Source: DATKMP01 sp963790045 (GTDB taxonomy: Bacteria; Bacteroidota; Ignavibacteria; UBA10030). From it: DNA of 64,000 bases. Both the position numbers and the translations under genes were made by a program. How positions within the stretch are numbered: position 1 is the first letter of the stretch; every line of letters begins with the position of its first letter. The stretch is taken from NCBI GenBank assembly GCA_963790045.1, contig CAWBMS010000011.1:186001-250000 (forward strand). Reading direction: 5' to 3'. Below the pieces are notes generated by a model. It was not told the origin of the DNA. It worked only from the letters and a program-made list of their open reading frames with translations, and made no database searches. Shown in pieces: positions 1 through 10,689 of this stretch.

Positions 1-244
1 TGCAGAAATAGATCAAAAGGCATATATTTTCAGTGACATGTCCGATGCTACTTTTTATATGCATTGACAGGTCAAAGATGTTGAGAGACATTACGATGCA
101 GCAAAAAAATATAGCATCATATTTGTTTTCCATCAGGCGAATATGTTTTCTTCCTCATAAGACTATTCGGTGTTTCAATTTTGTGTCGTGTTGGATGATT
201 GATCATCTAAACGATACCGTATAAGCGAGAAGGGATGAAGCAGT

Positions 245-3200
245 ATGAAGAAAAAGAAATTTACAATCCTTATCGTGGATGATCATGAAGAATTTTTACG
301 TATTCATTCCCACATTCTCCAACATGAAGAATACCATATTGAGACCGCAACCACAGGGAAAGATTGTCTTGAGGCGATAGAAAAACTGAATCCGGATTTA
401 GTGCTACTCGATGTTATTCTTCCAGACATAAACGGCATTGAAATATGCCAGCGTATCAAAGCCAATCTATCTACACAACACATTCTTGTGTTGTTAATTT
501 CCGGTATTGAGATTGAAAGTAAATCACAACTCACGGGACTTGAAGCCGGTGCAGATGGATATCTTGTGAAATCCATCTCGAATCAAATGCTCCTTGCTCA
601 TGTGCGTATGATGGAGAGAATCAAGCGCAGTGAAGATGAACTTCGCGACGCGACAACAATGCTGGAAAAAGGGGTAGAGCAGCGAACGGAGAAATTGGAA
701 GATCTGAATAAAAAGTTATTGAATGAAATTGCTGAACGGAAAGAAATAGAAACAACGCTTCAGCGAAGAGAAGAATATTATCGGACATTGTTTCAAAATA
801 ATCCGATACCGCTGTTTGTGTACGACCGCACGACGCTTGCTTTTCTTGCTGTCAATGATACTGCCATCCATCAGTATGGTTACTCAGAACAAGAATTTCT
901 TTCGATGATGCTTCCCGATATTCATCCACAAGAAGAAAAGCCAGTTGTTCTGCAGACAGTAAAAACGGGTTTTGAAAGTATTCGGTACCCAGGGCCGTTG
1001 CACCATCAAAAAAAAGATGGAACAATCATTGATGTGGAATTGACAACGCACGATTTAATGTTCGACGAAAAATTTGCGCGTTTAGTCATGATTATCAACA
1101 TTACCGAACGCAAGCAGGTGGAAGAAGCGCTCTTAGAAGAACAACATCTCGTGAATATGTTGCTGGACAATGTTCCCGATCGTATCTACTTTAAAGATTT
1201 AGACAGTCGTTTTATCAGAATCAATAAAGAACAAACCATAAAATTTGGACTCAGCGACCCTGCGCAAGCCGTTGGGAAGACCGATTTTGATTTTTTTACG
1301 GAAGAACATGCACGTATTGCATTTGAGAATGAACAGACAATCATCCGGACCGGTAAACCGATGGTGAATATCGAAGAAAGGGAAACATGGTTTGATCGCC
1401 GAGATACATGGGTTTCAACGACTAAAATGCCTCTGTATAGCAAGATTGGCAAAATCGTCGGCACCTTCGGTGTTTCGCGTGATATCACGTTACACAAACA
1501 GGCAGAAGAATATATGCGCCGAGCGGCCGAAGGTGCCCATGCAATTTTTTGGCATTCTATCGTTATCGACACACAAGATGTAACACAAGGTGCCTTCGGG
1601 TATTTGTGGAATATTCAATACGCTAATTTGGATATTGTCGAAAAATTTTTGGATTTGCCTGATTACCCGACTCATGATCTTAGAGATCGGTATCATCATA
1701 GCTGGTTGACTGTAGATCGCAAACAAATGGACATTCAAAGTGCCGATGCACTACGCAAGGGGTTGGATGGATATACGCAAGAATTCCGACTGATGGATGC
1801 AAAAGGAAAACTCCATTGGATGTACGGTGATGTGCACATTAAACGATTGGACAAAAATACATCCGATATTGCGGGCATTACCATAGAGATTACCGAACGT
1901 AAAAATGCAGAAGAAAACTTACGGCGAGCAACTGAAGGGACACATGCGATTTTCTGGCATGCGACTGTTACCAAAACCGAAGATGAAACACAAGGTACGT
2001 ACGGGTATAATTGGGATACTCAATATGCAAACTTAGATGTAGTACAGAAGTTTTTAGATTTACCGGATTATCCCACTCATGATCTTTCCGAGCGGTTTTA
2101 TAACAGCTGGTTTGAAGAAGACCGAAAAGCAATGGATCGTCAAAGCGCTGAAGCATTTCGTAACGGTTTAGACAGATACACGCAAGAATTTCGTCTGCAA
2201 AATGCCAAAGGAGAAATTCACTGGATGTATGTTGAGGCGCGCGTGCAGCGATTGAATGAAAGAACTTTTGATGTCGGCGGTATCGATATGGATATTACCG
2301 AAAGGAAACGATCAGAAGCAATTTTACGACAGAGTGAGGAACGGTACAGGTTAATTTCTTCGGTCGCCTCGGACTATGTCTTTACTTCACAATTGGATCA
2401 AAATGGAAATTTAATACATAATTGGGTTGGCGGTGCATTTGAAGCTATTACGGGATACACATTTGAAGAATACCTTAAAGTCGGCGGCTGGCGAGCGCTG
2501 GTATATCCAGAAGATAGGGAACAGGATGATAAAGATTTAATTGAGCTACAGAACAACCGTAACGTTACCACCAATATCCGGACGATCACCAAAAGCGGAA
2601 AAACCTTTTGGGTAAGAGTATATGCTCATCCCATTTGGGATGCGGAGAAAAATATGCTGGTGGGAATTTTTGGCGCTGTTCAAAACATCGACGAACAAAA
2701 ACGTTCTGCAATGGCATTACGCGAAAGCGAAGAGCGATATAGATCCATGATCGAAAATAGCAACGATCTCATTCAAAGCGTTACAACAGATGGGCGATTT
2801 CTCTTTGTCAATCCAAAATGGCTAAACGTTTTGGGCTATAGTCAGGAAGAAGTCGATCAACTAAATTTGTTTGATATCATCCACCCAGATTCCATTCCTC
2901 ATTGTCAACTTTTATTTAAAAAGATATTACAAGGAGAAGACTTTCCACATATTGAAGCGACGTTTGTGGGAAAAGATGGCAGGTCAATTTTTATTGAAGG
3001 AAATGCCTCTCCTCGGTTCTTGGAAGGAAAAGTGATTGCGACACAATCATTTTTCCATGATGTCACCGAACAAAAAACCCTTCAACAGGAATTAATCCAA
3101 GCACAAAAAATGGAAAGTATTGGCACTTTGGCAGGCGGTATTGCACACGATTTCAATAACATCCTCGGTATCATTCTGGGGCACGTAACGTTGCTTGAAA

Positions 3201-4234
3201 AACACTTGGCAAATGATCCAAGACACCAATCCAATTTAAATGCGATTCAGCGGGCGGGTGAACGCGGTGCTGCACTCGTCAAACAGATTCTGACCTTTGC
3301 ACGGAAGACCAATACGTTGTTTGAACCGGTCGATATACGGGAATTGTCGGAAGAAATTTTTTCGATGCTTAGTCAGACGTTTCCTAAAAACATCTCATTA
3401 ACAAATAATATTCAACGAGAAGTTCCCAATATCTTGGCTGATCGTTCACAAATCCATCAAGTGTTGTTAAATTTATGTGTCAATGCTCGTGATGCGATGC
3501 CGAATGGAGGTGCAATTATCCTATCGGCTGAAATATGCACAAAAGCACAAGTACAAGAGCAGTTTCCTCATGCCAATCAACCGGCCTATGTGTGTTTAAG
3601 TGTTGCTGATACAGGTGAAGGAATGGATAATACAACACGCCTTCGCGTCTTCGATCCATTTTTCACCACCAAGCCGCAAGGGAAAGGCACCGGCCTCGGT
3701 TTATCGGTTGTGTTCGGCGTTGTTGAAGCACACAATGGTTTTATAGATTTGTCAAGCGAAGTAGGCCGAGGAACGACATTCCATATCTATTTTCCTGCAT
3801 CCGTCCATATCGATCAGTCATTGGAAGCGGCACCATTAACGGAAACAGTTACTGTGGGTGGTTCAGAAACAATTCTTCTCGCGGAAGATGAAGATTTGCT
3901 TCTAGAGATGATTTGTTATTGTTTAGAGTCGAACGGATACCGTGTATATCGCGCCGAAGACGGATTGAAAGCTGTTGAAATTTATAAATCCCACAAGGAA
4001 GAAATTCATCTTGTCGTTACCGATGTGGGATTGCCCGGGATAACAGGAGAAGAAGAATTTAAAAAACTGAAAGAAATCAATCCGCAGGTGAAAGTAATAT
4101 TTGCAAGCGGGTTCTTTGATCCCAACACACAATCTGCGTTAATAGAAGCGGGTGCGGTAGGTTTTCTTCAGAAGCCCTATAAACTGCAAGATGTTTTAAA
4201 GCTGCTTCGAGAAGTGTTAGACAACAAGCAATGA
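245..4234 (+). CDS. Hybrid sensor histidine kinase, REC-6xPAS-HisKA-HATPase-REC
   Basis: Soluble hybrid two-component kinase of 1329 residues with no membrane segment. Domains seen in order: receiver (residues ~4-120, phosphoacceptor D56 in LLDVILPD), a charged coiled coil (~121-178), six PAS units (~181-300, 303-420, 423-550, 561-684, 697-820, 828-940; several end in the ITERK or DVTEQK linker), HisKA with H968 in GGIAHDFNN, HATPase with N-box NLCVNARDAM and G-box GKGTGLGL (~1060-1185), and a C-terminal receiver (~1205-1320, D1260). PAS3 and PAS4 are recent-looking tandem copies that share FLDLPDYPTHDL and YTQEFRL. Known for the family: phosphate flows from the His to the receivers. The N-terminal receiver means it probably also takes input from another kinase. 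No output regulator lies beside it, so its target is unknown. Confidence 0.93.
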   Translation: MKKKKFTILIVDDHEEFLRIHSHILQHEEYHIETATTGKDCLEAIEKLNPDLVLLDVILPDINGIEICQRIKANLSTQHILVLLISGIEIESKSQLTGLEAGADGYLVKSISNQMLLAHVRMMERIKRSEDELRDATTMLEKGVEQRTEKLEDLNKKLLNEIAERKEIETTLQRREEYYRTLFQNNPIPLFVYDRTTLAFLAVNDTAIHQYGYSEQEFLSMMLPDIHPQEEKPVVLQTVKTGFESIRYPGPLHHQKKDGTIIDVELTTHDLMFDEKFARLVMIINITERKQVEEALLEEQHLVNMLLDNVPDRIYFKDLDSRFIRINKEQTIKFGLSDPAQAVGKTDFDFFTEEHARIAFENEQTIIRTGKPMVNIEERETWFDRRDTWVSTTKMPLYSKIGKIVGTFGVSRDITLHKQAEEYMRRAAEGAHAIFWHSIVIDTQDVTQGAFGYLWNIQYANLDIVEKFLDLPDYPTHDLRDRYHHSWLTVDRKQMDIQSADALRKGLDGYTQEFRLMDAKGKLHWMYGDVHIKRLDKNTSDIAGITIEITERKNAEENLRRATEGTHAIFWHATVTKTEDETQGTYGYNWDTQYANLDVVQKFLDLPDYPTHDLSERFYNSWFEEDRKAMDRQSAEAFRNGLDRYTQEFRLQNAKGEIHWMYVEARVQRLNERTFDVGGIDMDITERKRSEAILRQSEERYRLISSVASDYVFTSQLDQNGNLIHNWVGGAFEAITGYTFEEYLKVGGWRALVYPEDREQDDKDLIELQNNRNVTTNIRTITKSGKTFWVRVYAHPIWDAEKNMLVGIFGAVQNIDEQKRSAMALRESEERYRSMIENSNDLIQSVTTDGRFLFVNPKWLNVLGYSQEEVDQLNLFDIIHPDSIPHCQLLFKKILQGEDFPHIEATFVGKDGRSIFIEGNASPRFLEGKVIATQSFFHDVTEQKTLQQELIQAQKMESIGTLAGGIAHDFNNILGIILGHVTLLEKHLANDPRHQSNLNAIQRAGERGAALVKQILTFARKTNTLFEPVDIRELSEEIFSMLSQTFPKNISLTNNIQREVPNILADRSQIHQVLLNLCVNARDAMPNGGAIILSAEICTKAQVQEQFPHANQPAYVCLSVADTGEGMDNTTRLRVFDPFFTTKPQGKGTGLGLSVVFGVVEAHNGFIDLSSEVGRGTTFHIYFPASVHIDQSLEAAPLTETVTVGGSETILLAEDEDLLLEMICYCLESNGYRVYRAEDGLKAVEIYKSHKEEIHLVVTDVGLPGITGEEEFKKLKEINPQVKVIFASGFFDPNTQSALIEAGAVGFLQKPYKLQDVLKLLREVLDNKQ

Positions 4235-4673
4235 TCATCGACAAAGGCTACTGGGATGATGAGAATATCTTTCGAGTGAAGGAATTGGTAAATCGTTATT
4301 TTAAAAGCTGAAGCAGAATAACGAAAATTATTGGTTTTCGGGATACGAGTCCCTGTGTTAGAATAGATTGCACGATAGTGTTCAGCATTTTCTGCGGATG
4401 AGTCCTTGGTGTAGTCATATTCCGAAATCGGAAAATGATCCATGAAAATATTTGGATTCGCAAAAAATATTTTATACAATGCAAACGTTTGTGACAGCGA
4501 TTTGATTGTTTAAGACTGCACACAATATCTCTTTTGCATGAGAACGCGTGCTATAGTAAATAACAGTGGTGGATACGTCACAAGGAATCCCCTATGGAGG
4601 CAATCGGACTATCATTTATTGATTGGACGATCCTTGGTGTCTATATAAGGAAGCAAACGAATTGAGCATCATT
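4235..4673. other. Intergenic stretch, no gene recognised
   Basis: About 440 bases between the kinase stop and the chosen galactokinase start. Short open frames exist on both strands, but none has a ribosome site, a recognisable motif or convincing codon use. A GGAGG at about 4596-4600 is too far from either possible galK start to serve it. I see no clear terminator or tRNA. Confidence 0.4.
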
Positions 4674-5843
4674 ATGAATCTTGTTGATAGAATTGAGGAA
4701 ACATTTAAGAAGCGCTTCAATGAGCAGCCGATTATCGTGCGTTCACCCGGAAGAGTGAACCTGATCGGTGAGCACACGGATTATAATTTAGGATTTGTGC
4801 TTCCGGCGGCTATTGATAAAGCAATTTATTTTGCAATCACACCACGTAATGATAGTGTCTGCATGATCGTTGCGCTTGACATGGATGATGAATACAGCTT
4901 TACCATAGATAATTTCCAATTCACTCCAAAAGGTTGGCCGAATTATCTGATGGGTGTGGTCGATCAATTGAAGAAGGCGCATTATTTGCTGCACGGATTC
5001 AATTGCGTCTTTGGCGGCGACATTCCCATCGGTGCTGGATTGTCTTCTTCTGCAGCGTTGGAAGCCGGATTGGCGTTTGCGTTAAATGAAATAAATCAAT
5101 TGAAGATTGATAAACTTTCGCTCGTGAAGCTCGCACAAAAAGCAGAGAATGAATTTGTCGGTGTTCAATGCGGCATTATGGATCAATACATCAATATCTT
5201 CGGCGAACCGGACAAAGTACTTCGCATCGATTGCCGTTCGCTGGAATATTCACATTATCCGTTTCACTATCCCAATGTTTCCATCGTTCTTTTTGATTCG
5301 TGTGTATCGCATTCATTAGCATCTTCTGAATATAACCGTCGGAGAGAAGAATGCACTGAAGGTGTTACGATCATCAAACGACTTTTTTCACAGATCGAAT
5401 CCTTACGGGATGTTTCGTTCGATATGCTGGCAGAAAGCAAGTCCCAAATGGATCCGGTTATTTATCGCCGGTGCAAATATATTGTCGAAGAAAATAATCG
5501 TGTCTTCAAAGCTTGTGCGGCATTAGAAAAAAATGATTTGAAATCGTTCGGCTCTTTTATGAATCAATCTCATGATGGATTAAGTCGTGATTATGAAATA
5601 AGCTGTGCCGAACTTGATTGTTTGCATACATTGGTTGAAGGCAATCCAAAAGTTTATGGAGCACGGATGATGGGTGGCGGCTTTGGGGGATGCACCATCA
5701 ACCTCATCGAGAATGACGGGATAGAAGAAATTAAACGCACTCTTACGAAACAGTATAAACAAAAATTCAATATCGATTTGAAGACTTACATTACTTCCAT
5801 TGGTTCTGGAACAACGCTTTTGCCCGTCGATCAGCATTTTTAA
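4674..5843 (+). CDS. galK: Galactokinase
   Basis: Phosphorylates galactose to galactose-1-phosphate in the cytoplasm (Leloir pathway, GHMP kinase family). Seen: the galactokinase signature GRVNLIGEHTDYN near the N-terminus, the GHMP phosphate-binding loop PIGAGLSSSAALE, the aspartate region GIMDQYI, and the C-terminal GARMMGGGFGGCTI motif. Length 389 residues is normal. The frame is open from a TTG at 4623, but the homologous part begins at the ATG at 4674 (MNLVDRIEETF), which I prefer. No galT or galE lies next to it, so it stands alone here, upstream of the sigma-factor group. Confidence 0.92.
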   Translation: MNLVDRIEETFKKRFNEQPIIVRSPGRVNLIGEHTDYNLGFVLPAAIDKAIYFAITPRNDSVCMIVALDMDDEYSFTIDNFQFTPKGWPNYLMGVVDQLKKAHYLLHGFNCVFGGDIPIGAGLSSSAALEAGLAFALNEINQLKIDKLSLVKLAQKAENEFVGVQCGIMDQYINIFGEPDKVLRIDCRSLEYSHYPFHYPNVSIVLFDSCVSHSLASSEYNRRREECTEGVTIIKRLFSQIESLRDVSFDMLAESKSQMDPVIYRRCKYIVEENNRVFKACAALEKNDLKSFGSFMNQSHDGLSRDYEISCAELDCLHTLVEGNPKVYGARMMGGGFGGCTINLIENDGIEEIKRTLTKQYKQKFNIDLKTYITSIGSGTTLLPVDQHF

Positions 5844-6035
5844 ATTTCAATAACGGTACAATCCTTGTGCCGACAATGCAACGGGCGCGAAACCTTCTTT
5901 GCAAATCACACATCTGAATCTCCGTCGTTGCGCCAATATTTTTCTTTAGTTTCTGTTACCTTTTTTATTCTCTGTAGTCTTATATATTGTGAACGAACTA
6001 TTTAATAACTACACAAATATATATCGGAGGATATT

Positions 6036-6407
6036 ATGGAAAACGTACTCGGAGTATTAACAGGAATGTTGGCTGTTCTGCTTATTTTTGGAGGCGGCCC
6101 CACTTTAATTGTATTGATTTATTATTTTAGCCGGAAAGCAAAAAACAAAGAAAGAATGGCATTGATTGAAAAAGGGATTGATGCATCTATTTTCATCAAA
6201 GAAGAATCTACATTTCATCAAGTCCTAATGTGGGGACTGTTGATGGGCGGAATTGGATTAGGATTGCTGTTAGGGTACATTCTTTCGCTCTATACCCCCA
6301 TGCGGCAAGAAATAATTATGCCGATAATGGCGCTACTGTTTGGCGGTTTCGGTTTAATTGGGTACTTTGTGTACAGAAAAAATACTGAGGCGAAATCTGC
6401 TGATTGA
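6036..6407 (+). CDS. DUF6249-like small membrane protein
   Basis: 123 residues with a good ribosome site (GGAGG 10 bases upstream). Three hydrophobic stretches are visible: ~8-30 (ending IYYFSR), ~66-88 and ~95-115, with a cytoplasmic ERMALIEKGID motif after the first. That motif is typical of DUF6249 membrane proteins, which in Bacteroidota commonly sit directly before ECF sigma factor genes. Its stop lies just before the ATG of the sigma factor, so the two are co-transcribed. Biochemical function is not known; a role in sensing or sigma-factor control is inference from position. Confidence 0.75.
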   Translation: MENVLGVLTGMLAVLLIFGGGPTLIVLIYYFSRKAKNKERMALIEKGIDASIFIKEESTFHQVLMWGLLMGGIGLGLLLGYILSLYTPMRQEIIMPIMALLFGGFGLIGYFVYRKNTEAKSAD

Positions 6408-6409
6408 CC

Positions 6410-6973
6410 ATGGATGATCTGTACCTACGATTAGTGCTGGAAGGCAACGTTTCCAAGTTTTCATATTTCATTGAAACATATAAAAATATGGCGTTCTCAA
6501 TAGCATTTCGAATTGTCGATAATAAAGAAGATGCAGAAGAAATTGTTCAGGATGCGTTTTTAAAAGCGTTCCGATCTCTTGAAAAATTCAGAAGAGATTC
6601 AAAATTTTCTACGTGGTTGTATCGGATTGTTGTCAATAGTGCGTTATCGCGAAGAAGAAGCAAGCAGCCGAAGTCGAACAGTATCGATACGGATGATGTT
6701 GCGGATGCCATCGTTGAAGATGTCGAATCAGCATATCATGATCTTGCCGTGACAGAACGAAAGCAGTACGTTCACCGTGCACTGGAGGAATTGAATGTCG
6801 AAGATCGGTTGTTGCTGACGCTGTATTATTTGAATGAAAACTCTATCGATGAAATCACAGAAATCACAAACATCTCTCAGGACAATGTCAAAATGAAATT
6901 GCACAGAGCACGGAATAAAATGTATTTCATCTTACATAAAAAATTGAAATCAGAAGTTGAGTCGCTCTTATGA
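6410..6973 (+). CDS. ECF-family RNA polymerase sigma factor
   Basis: About 187 residues. Region 2 is visible as AFRIVDNKEDAEEIVQDAFL followed by FSTWLYRIVVNSAL, and region 4 as DRLLLTLYYLNENSIDEI with a helix-turn-helix ending DNVKMKLHRAR. This is the RpoE/SigW layout, recruiting RNA polymerase to a small regulon, usually in response to envelope stress. A TTG at 6404 is also in frame, but ATG 6410 is the likelier start. The stop overlaps the next start by 4 bases (ATGA at 6970), so the downstream membrane protein is translationally coupled and is the candidate anti-sigma factor. Confidence 0.9.
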   Translation: MDDLYLRLVLEGNVSKFSYFIETYKNMAFSIAFRIVDNKEDAEEIVQDAFLKAFRSLEKFRRDSKFSTWLYRIVVNSALSRRRSKQPKSNSIDTDDVADAIVEDVESAYHDLAVTERKQYVHRALEELNVEDRLLLTLYYLNENSIDEITEITNISQDNVKMKLHRARNKMYFILHKKLKSEVESLL

Positions 6974-7379
6974 CAAAGAAATCAAATATTGATAAGGTTA
7001 CCAAAGAAATATTTCAGAATAGTTTATTGGAACTAACGGATCCTCGGTTTGATGAAACAACCATGGAAAAAATTATTCAGGCAAGCCGCAGGCGCCGTCT
7101 TCTCGATAATCTCTTTCTCGGCTTTCTTATTTTCACTGCCGTGGATACTCTCATCATCCTTGCATTGTGGATGACGCATTTGAACGTTGTTGATGTTGCG
7201 CTCCGCTTATTCAATATGCCTGAAAAATTGTTTCTGCAAGCAGCACAATTGAAGAACGTCATTCTTGGAAACGGTTTTATTCATACGGCATGCTGGTGTT
7301 TGCCGTACTGATGGCTGCGTTGTTGATGATAGAATCAAAATTCAATTTGTTGGAAAAGCCAAAGCAAGGGCGCGGGTAA
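6970..7379 (+). CDS. Small membrane protein, candidate anti-sigma factor (frameshifted)
   Basis: Begins inside the sigma factor stop codon. The first frame gives a cytoplasmic ~45-residue part, one membrane helix (LFLGFLIFTAVDTLIIL), then runs out of frame and stops at 7311. A second frame entered near 7275-7284 supplies a clear second helix (MLVFAVLMAALLMI) and a charged tail ending at a TAA at 7377-7379. One missing base, for example one T in the TTTT run at 7275-7278, restores a protein of about 136 residues. It lacks the HxxxCxxC zinc motif of ZAS anti-sigma factors, so the anti-sigma role is inferred only from coupling to the sigma gene. Confidence 0.65.
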
Positions 7380-7634
7380 TTCCCATCGATTCTTTTCATA
7401 GAGCAATGTGTTTATTGAAGAAAGAACATTGTTGGGTATTTTAGAACTCATAAATTATTTTCGGGTAATGAGATAGAAACGTAACCGAAATAAATATGAG
7501 TTAAGAGTATCAAAAAATTTCCGGCACGATGATTCAAACTATACTCGGTTTCTTTAAGATACAGCAGTCTTCTTCATTTTTCAGATGTCTCTTACAATTA
7601 TTCTATTGTTACTTTCTTACCTAACTATCAAAAT

Positions 7635-10482
7635 TTATTTTCGTTTCAAGGTTTGCGCCGAACCGTCATAGCTGATGATTGCATCCGGTTCAGATTGAAA
7701 ATTTATTCCCGATGGTTTTTGTTTATCGATGAATAGTACTTCGAACGTTCGTTGTGCTGACATGCCGTTGAAGGCGCCCTGACGTTTTTCAAACGAAAGT
7801 TCTTTTTTGGTTTCGTTGTAATTCATTTTGATCGTCGAGAATTTACCTTGTTCATAGTTATAATTTGTTCCTTCATCTTCATAAAGCGTGAAAGAACCAT
7901 CGCCTCCGGTAAAGACAAAAATGCGTAACGTATCGGCCGGTTTTTCGTTTGTGTATTGAATTTCAGGGCCGCAAGGGATAATCGATCCTTCTTTTATAAA
8001 GATCGGAATGTCAGTGTACGGCGCAGCGGCTTGAATGGTTTGTCCGCCTTCGTAATATATTCCGGAATGAAAATCGTACCATCTCGTGTTCGCAGGTAAA
8101 TATACTTTGCGGCTCCGTGCTTTATATTCTGTAACCGGATTGATGAGGAATGATGGTCCAAACATATATTGATCGTTGATGGTTAAAACATTTTTGTCCG
8201 AGCCGAAATCCATAACAAGTCCGCGCATGATCGTATAATCATTGTGCGTGGCCATTCCGGCAAGAGAATAAATGTACGGCATTAGTCGGTAACGAAGTTT
8301 GTCATATTTTAATTGAGCTTGGTATGCCGGATGGTTTTCCGGAGCGACATTGTACATTTCTCGGTACGGGAATTCTCCGTGTACCCGAAAAATTGGTACG
8401 AATGTACCGAATTGAAACCAGCGAGTATTGAGTTCGCGCCATTCATCTAAATCGGCAGCGCTGGGATGTTCGTAGCGCGATTCAGGAGCAAAGCCGCCGA
8501 TGTCCATCGACCAATAGGGAACGCCGGATAAACAAAAGTTGACACCGGACGAAATCTGTGCTTTCAAATCGTACCACCGTGCAGCAACATCGCCGCTCCA
8601 TGTAGTCGATGCGTAGCGTTGGATTCCGGCAAAGGCGGAGCGCGTCAGAATGAAGACCCGCTGCGAATCATTCGCGGCCCGCTGGCCTTCATAAATTCCT
8701 TTTGCATGCATCAGCGCGTACACGTTGAGATGGCGTGAAGAAGAACCGAGTGCTGTCGGTCCCTGCCGTAGAATCGTTTCGGTGCGCGAGAGATTAGATT
8801 GAATGTCGGGCTCAGAACAATCGAGCCACCAAGCATCAATTCCATTCGTGAAAAGATTTTCATTCAATAATTTCCAAAATAAATTTCTCGCCTCAGCATT
8901 GTAAGCGTCGTAAAATGTCGAAACATATCCCGGCCCGACCCAGTCTTGTTGCCTCTTCTCGATGTTTCGCATATACAACCAGCCCGGATGAGCATTGAAT
9001 AAATTATAATTTTTGATTCCCTCGTAAAATTTGGCCCAAACAGAAATCATAATGTGTGTATGCAGATCGCGGTGAAGCGTATCGATCATACCTTTTGCAT
9101 CGGGATAACGTGTCGAGTCGAATTGCTGGCTGCCCCATTGATCTTCTTTCCAATAAAACCAATCCTGCACAATGTTGTCAAGAGGTATCTGCCGTTTCCG
9201 AAATTCTTTTATTGTTGAAAGAATATCGTTTTGCGAATTGTAATGTTCACGGGATTGCCATAACCCGAATGCCCATTTCGGCATCATCGGCGCTTTGCCG
9301 GTTAGTTCGCGATAGCCATGAATGACTTGATCTATGTTGTCGCCGCGAATAAAATAATAATCGATTTGGTCGGCAACTTCAGAATAGAGTGAAATGTTGT
9401 TTTGGTATTCTTCGCTTTCAGGAGTAAGGCATTTCAATCCGATGTAACCGCCGGTGTGAATCCATTCGATTTTGATTTGATATTTTTGTCCGGCGTTCAT
9501 TTCTAACTGCGGTAATCGAATCCATGGATTCCAATTCTGCCGCCAAAAGTCTGCGACTAATTTTCCATCGAGCCACAGTTTTACATACCCAGAGCCTGTA
9601 CAATCGAAACTTATAAATCCCGGAAACCGACGATTGAATTTGTCCGCTCCAACGTACGGCGGCAACATTTTGTTGAAAGCCGGCAGGAAATGTGTCCGCC
9701 GCATCGATGAATTCATGGTCAAGGCGCGGTTCAATACGTGAAGTAAACAGTGAAGAAAAATTCGTATCCCGAAAATAGTCCGCAGTCAATCCGCCTTCGA
9801 TATGATCTTTACTAAAAAGTTTGAGTGTCGAAAGTGGTTCATATTCTCTTATGTCGCCGAATTTTGTATGGGAATTATTATCCCATAAAATCCCGCAGTT
9901 TTTGTTGGAGACTAAAAACGGGATCGATTCCACCATATTATGCTGCCATAAATCGACATCATGATGTTTATAATTCATGACCGCATTTTGATGTCCGCCG
10001 AGTCCGTAATATGCTTCATCGCTTTGTGTTTCGAAAAGTTGTTGCACATGAAATGTTTTTTCTCCGAGCACTTCAGCGGGAGTTATTATTTTTCCATTTT
10101 TTGGATTTTCTTGAAGAATAATCTTCCCATTACGATCACGAAATGATATTGAACCTGTTTTTGTTTGAATTGCGACTCTCAAATTCGCTGTCTCAATGAA
10201 AACGGTATTCTGTATTTCTTTCACAGAATATGCTACTGAATCCCATTGTGTATGTTCCACCATCAAACTTTGTCGATTCGAAAAAACAGTGTCTATCGTT
10301 GCGAGAATATGAATGATGTCGGGCGTGCAAACTTGTATCTTGATTCGCTGTGGATCGCTCGATCGTTGCGGATTCAATGTAAAAACAATTTCATTCCCCA
10401 TTCTTTGGTATGAAGAAGAAAATGAAACTTGATGATAAGCAACAATCAACAAACAGAAAATAATTTTGTAGCCATATTTCAT
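7635..10482 (-). CDS. GH31 alpha-xylosidase/alpha-glucosidase with PA14 domain (frameshifted)
   Basis: Secreted GH31 enzyme. Start chosen at 10482 because GAGG lies 7 bases upstream, followed by a signal peptide (IIFCLLIVAYHQVSF). Order: N-terminal galactose-mutarotase-like beta domain, a PA14 insert (VRWSGQIQSSVSGIYKF continuing GYVKLWLDGK), then the GH31 barrel with nucleophile Asp in WWLDCSEPD and acid/base Asp in TTWSGDV, and C-terminal beta domains. The PA14 insert is the layout known from the Cellvibrio japonicus xyloglucan alpha-xylosidase Xyl31A. The reading frame shifts by one at ~9598-9606, inside PA14; removing one base restores about 948 residues, normal for this subfamily. It diverges from the GH3 gene. 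Xyloglucan as substrate is inference. Confidence 0.85.
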
Positions 10483-10689
10483 CCAGCACCTCATGAGCTT
10501 AGCATATCGTTATTTCTTCGAATCAATCATGGAAGTATATCAAATATTTATAGAAAGGTCTATCACTGATTTTACTCATTATGTAAAGTTTTGTTGAATG
10601 AAAAAAATTATTTTGGTACCATAAAAACACGGCAATAAACAAGCCTTAACATGTATCAGCGGTTCGAATTAAAAATGTGGAGTGCTGCG
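10483..10689. promoter_or_regulatory. Divergent control region of the GH31/GH3 pair
   Basis: About 200 AT-rich bases hold both promoters of the divergent glycosidase genes. No strong sigma70 boxes are visible. A TTTG at 10590-10593 and a TATTTTG at 10609-10615 weakly resemble a Bacteroidota-type promoter for the GH3 gene, but the spacing is short. A shared regulator site is plausible; none was identified. Confidence 0.35.

Noticed and set aside
33..224. Open frame of 63 codons before the first kinase
   Set aside because: No ribosome site, no motif, biased composition unlike neighbouring genes; treated as chance.
4296..4523. Overlapping minus-strand open frames in the gap before galK
   Set aside because: No start context or recognisable family, and the frame overlaps the kinase end; could be a remnant but not supportable.
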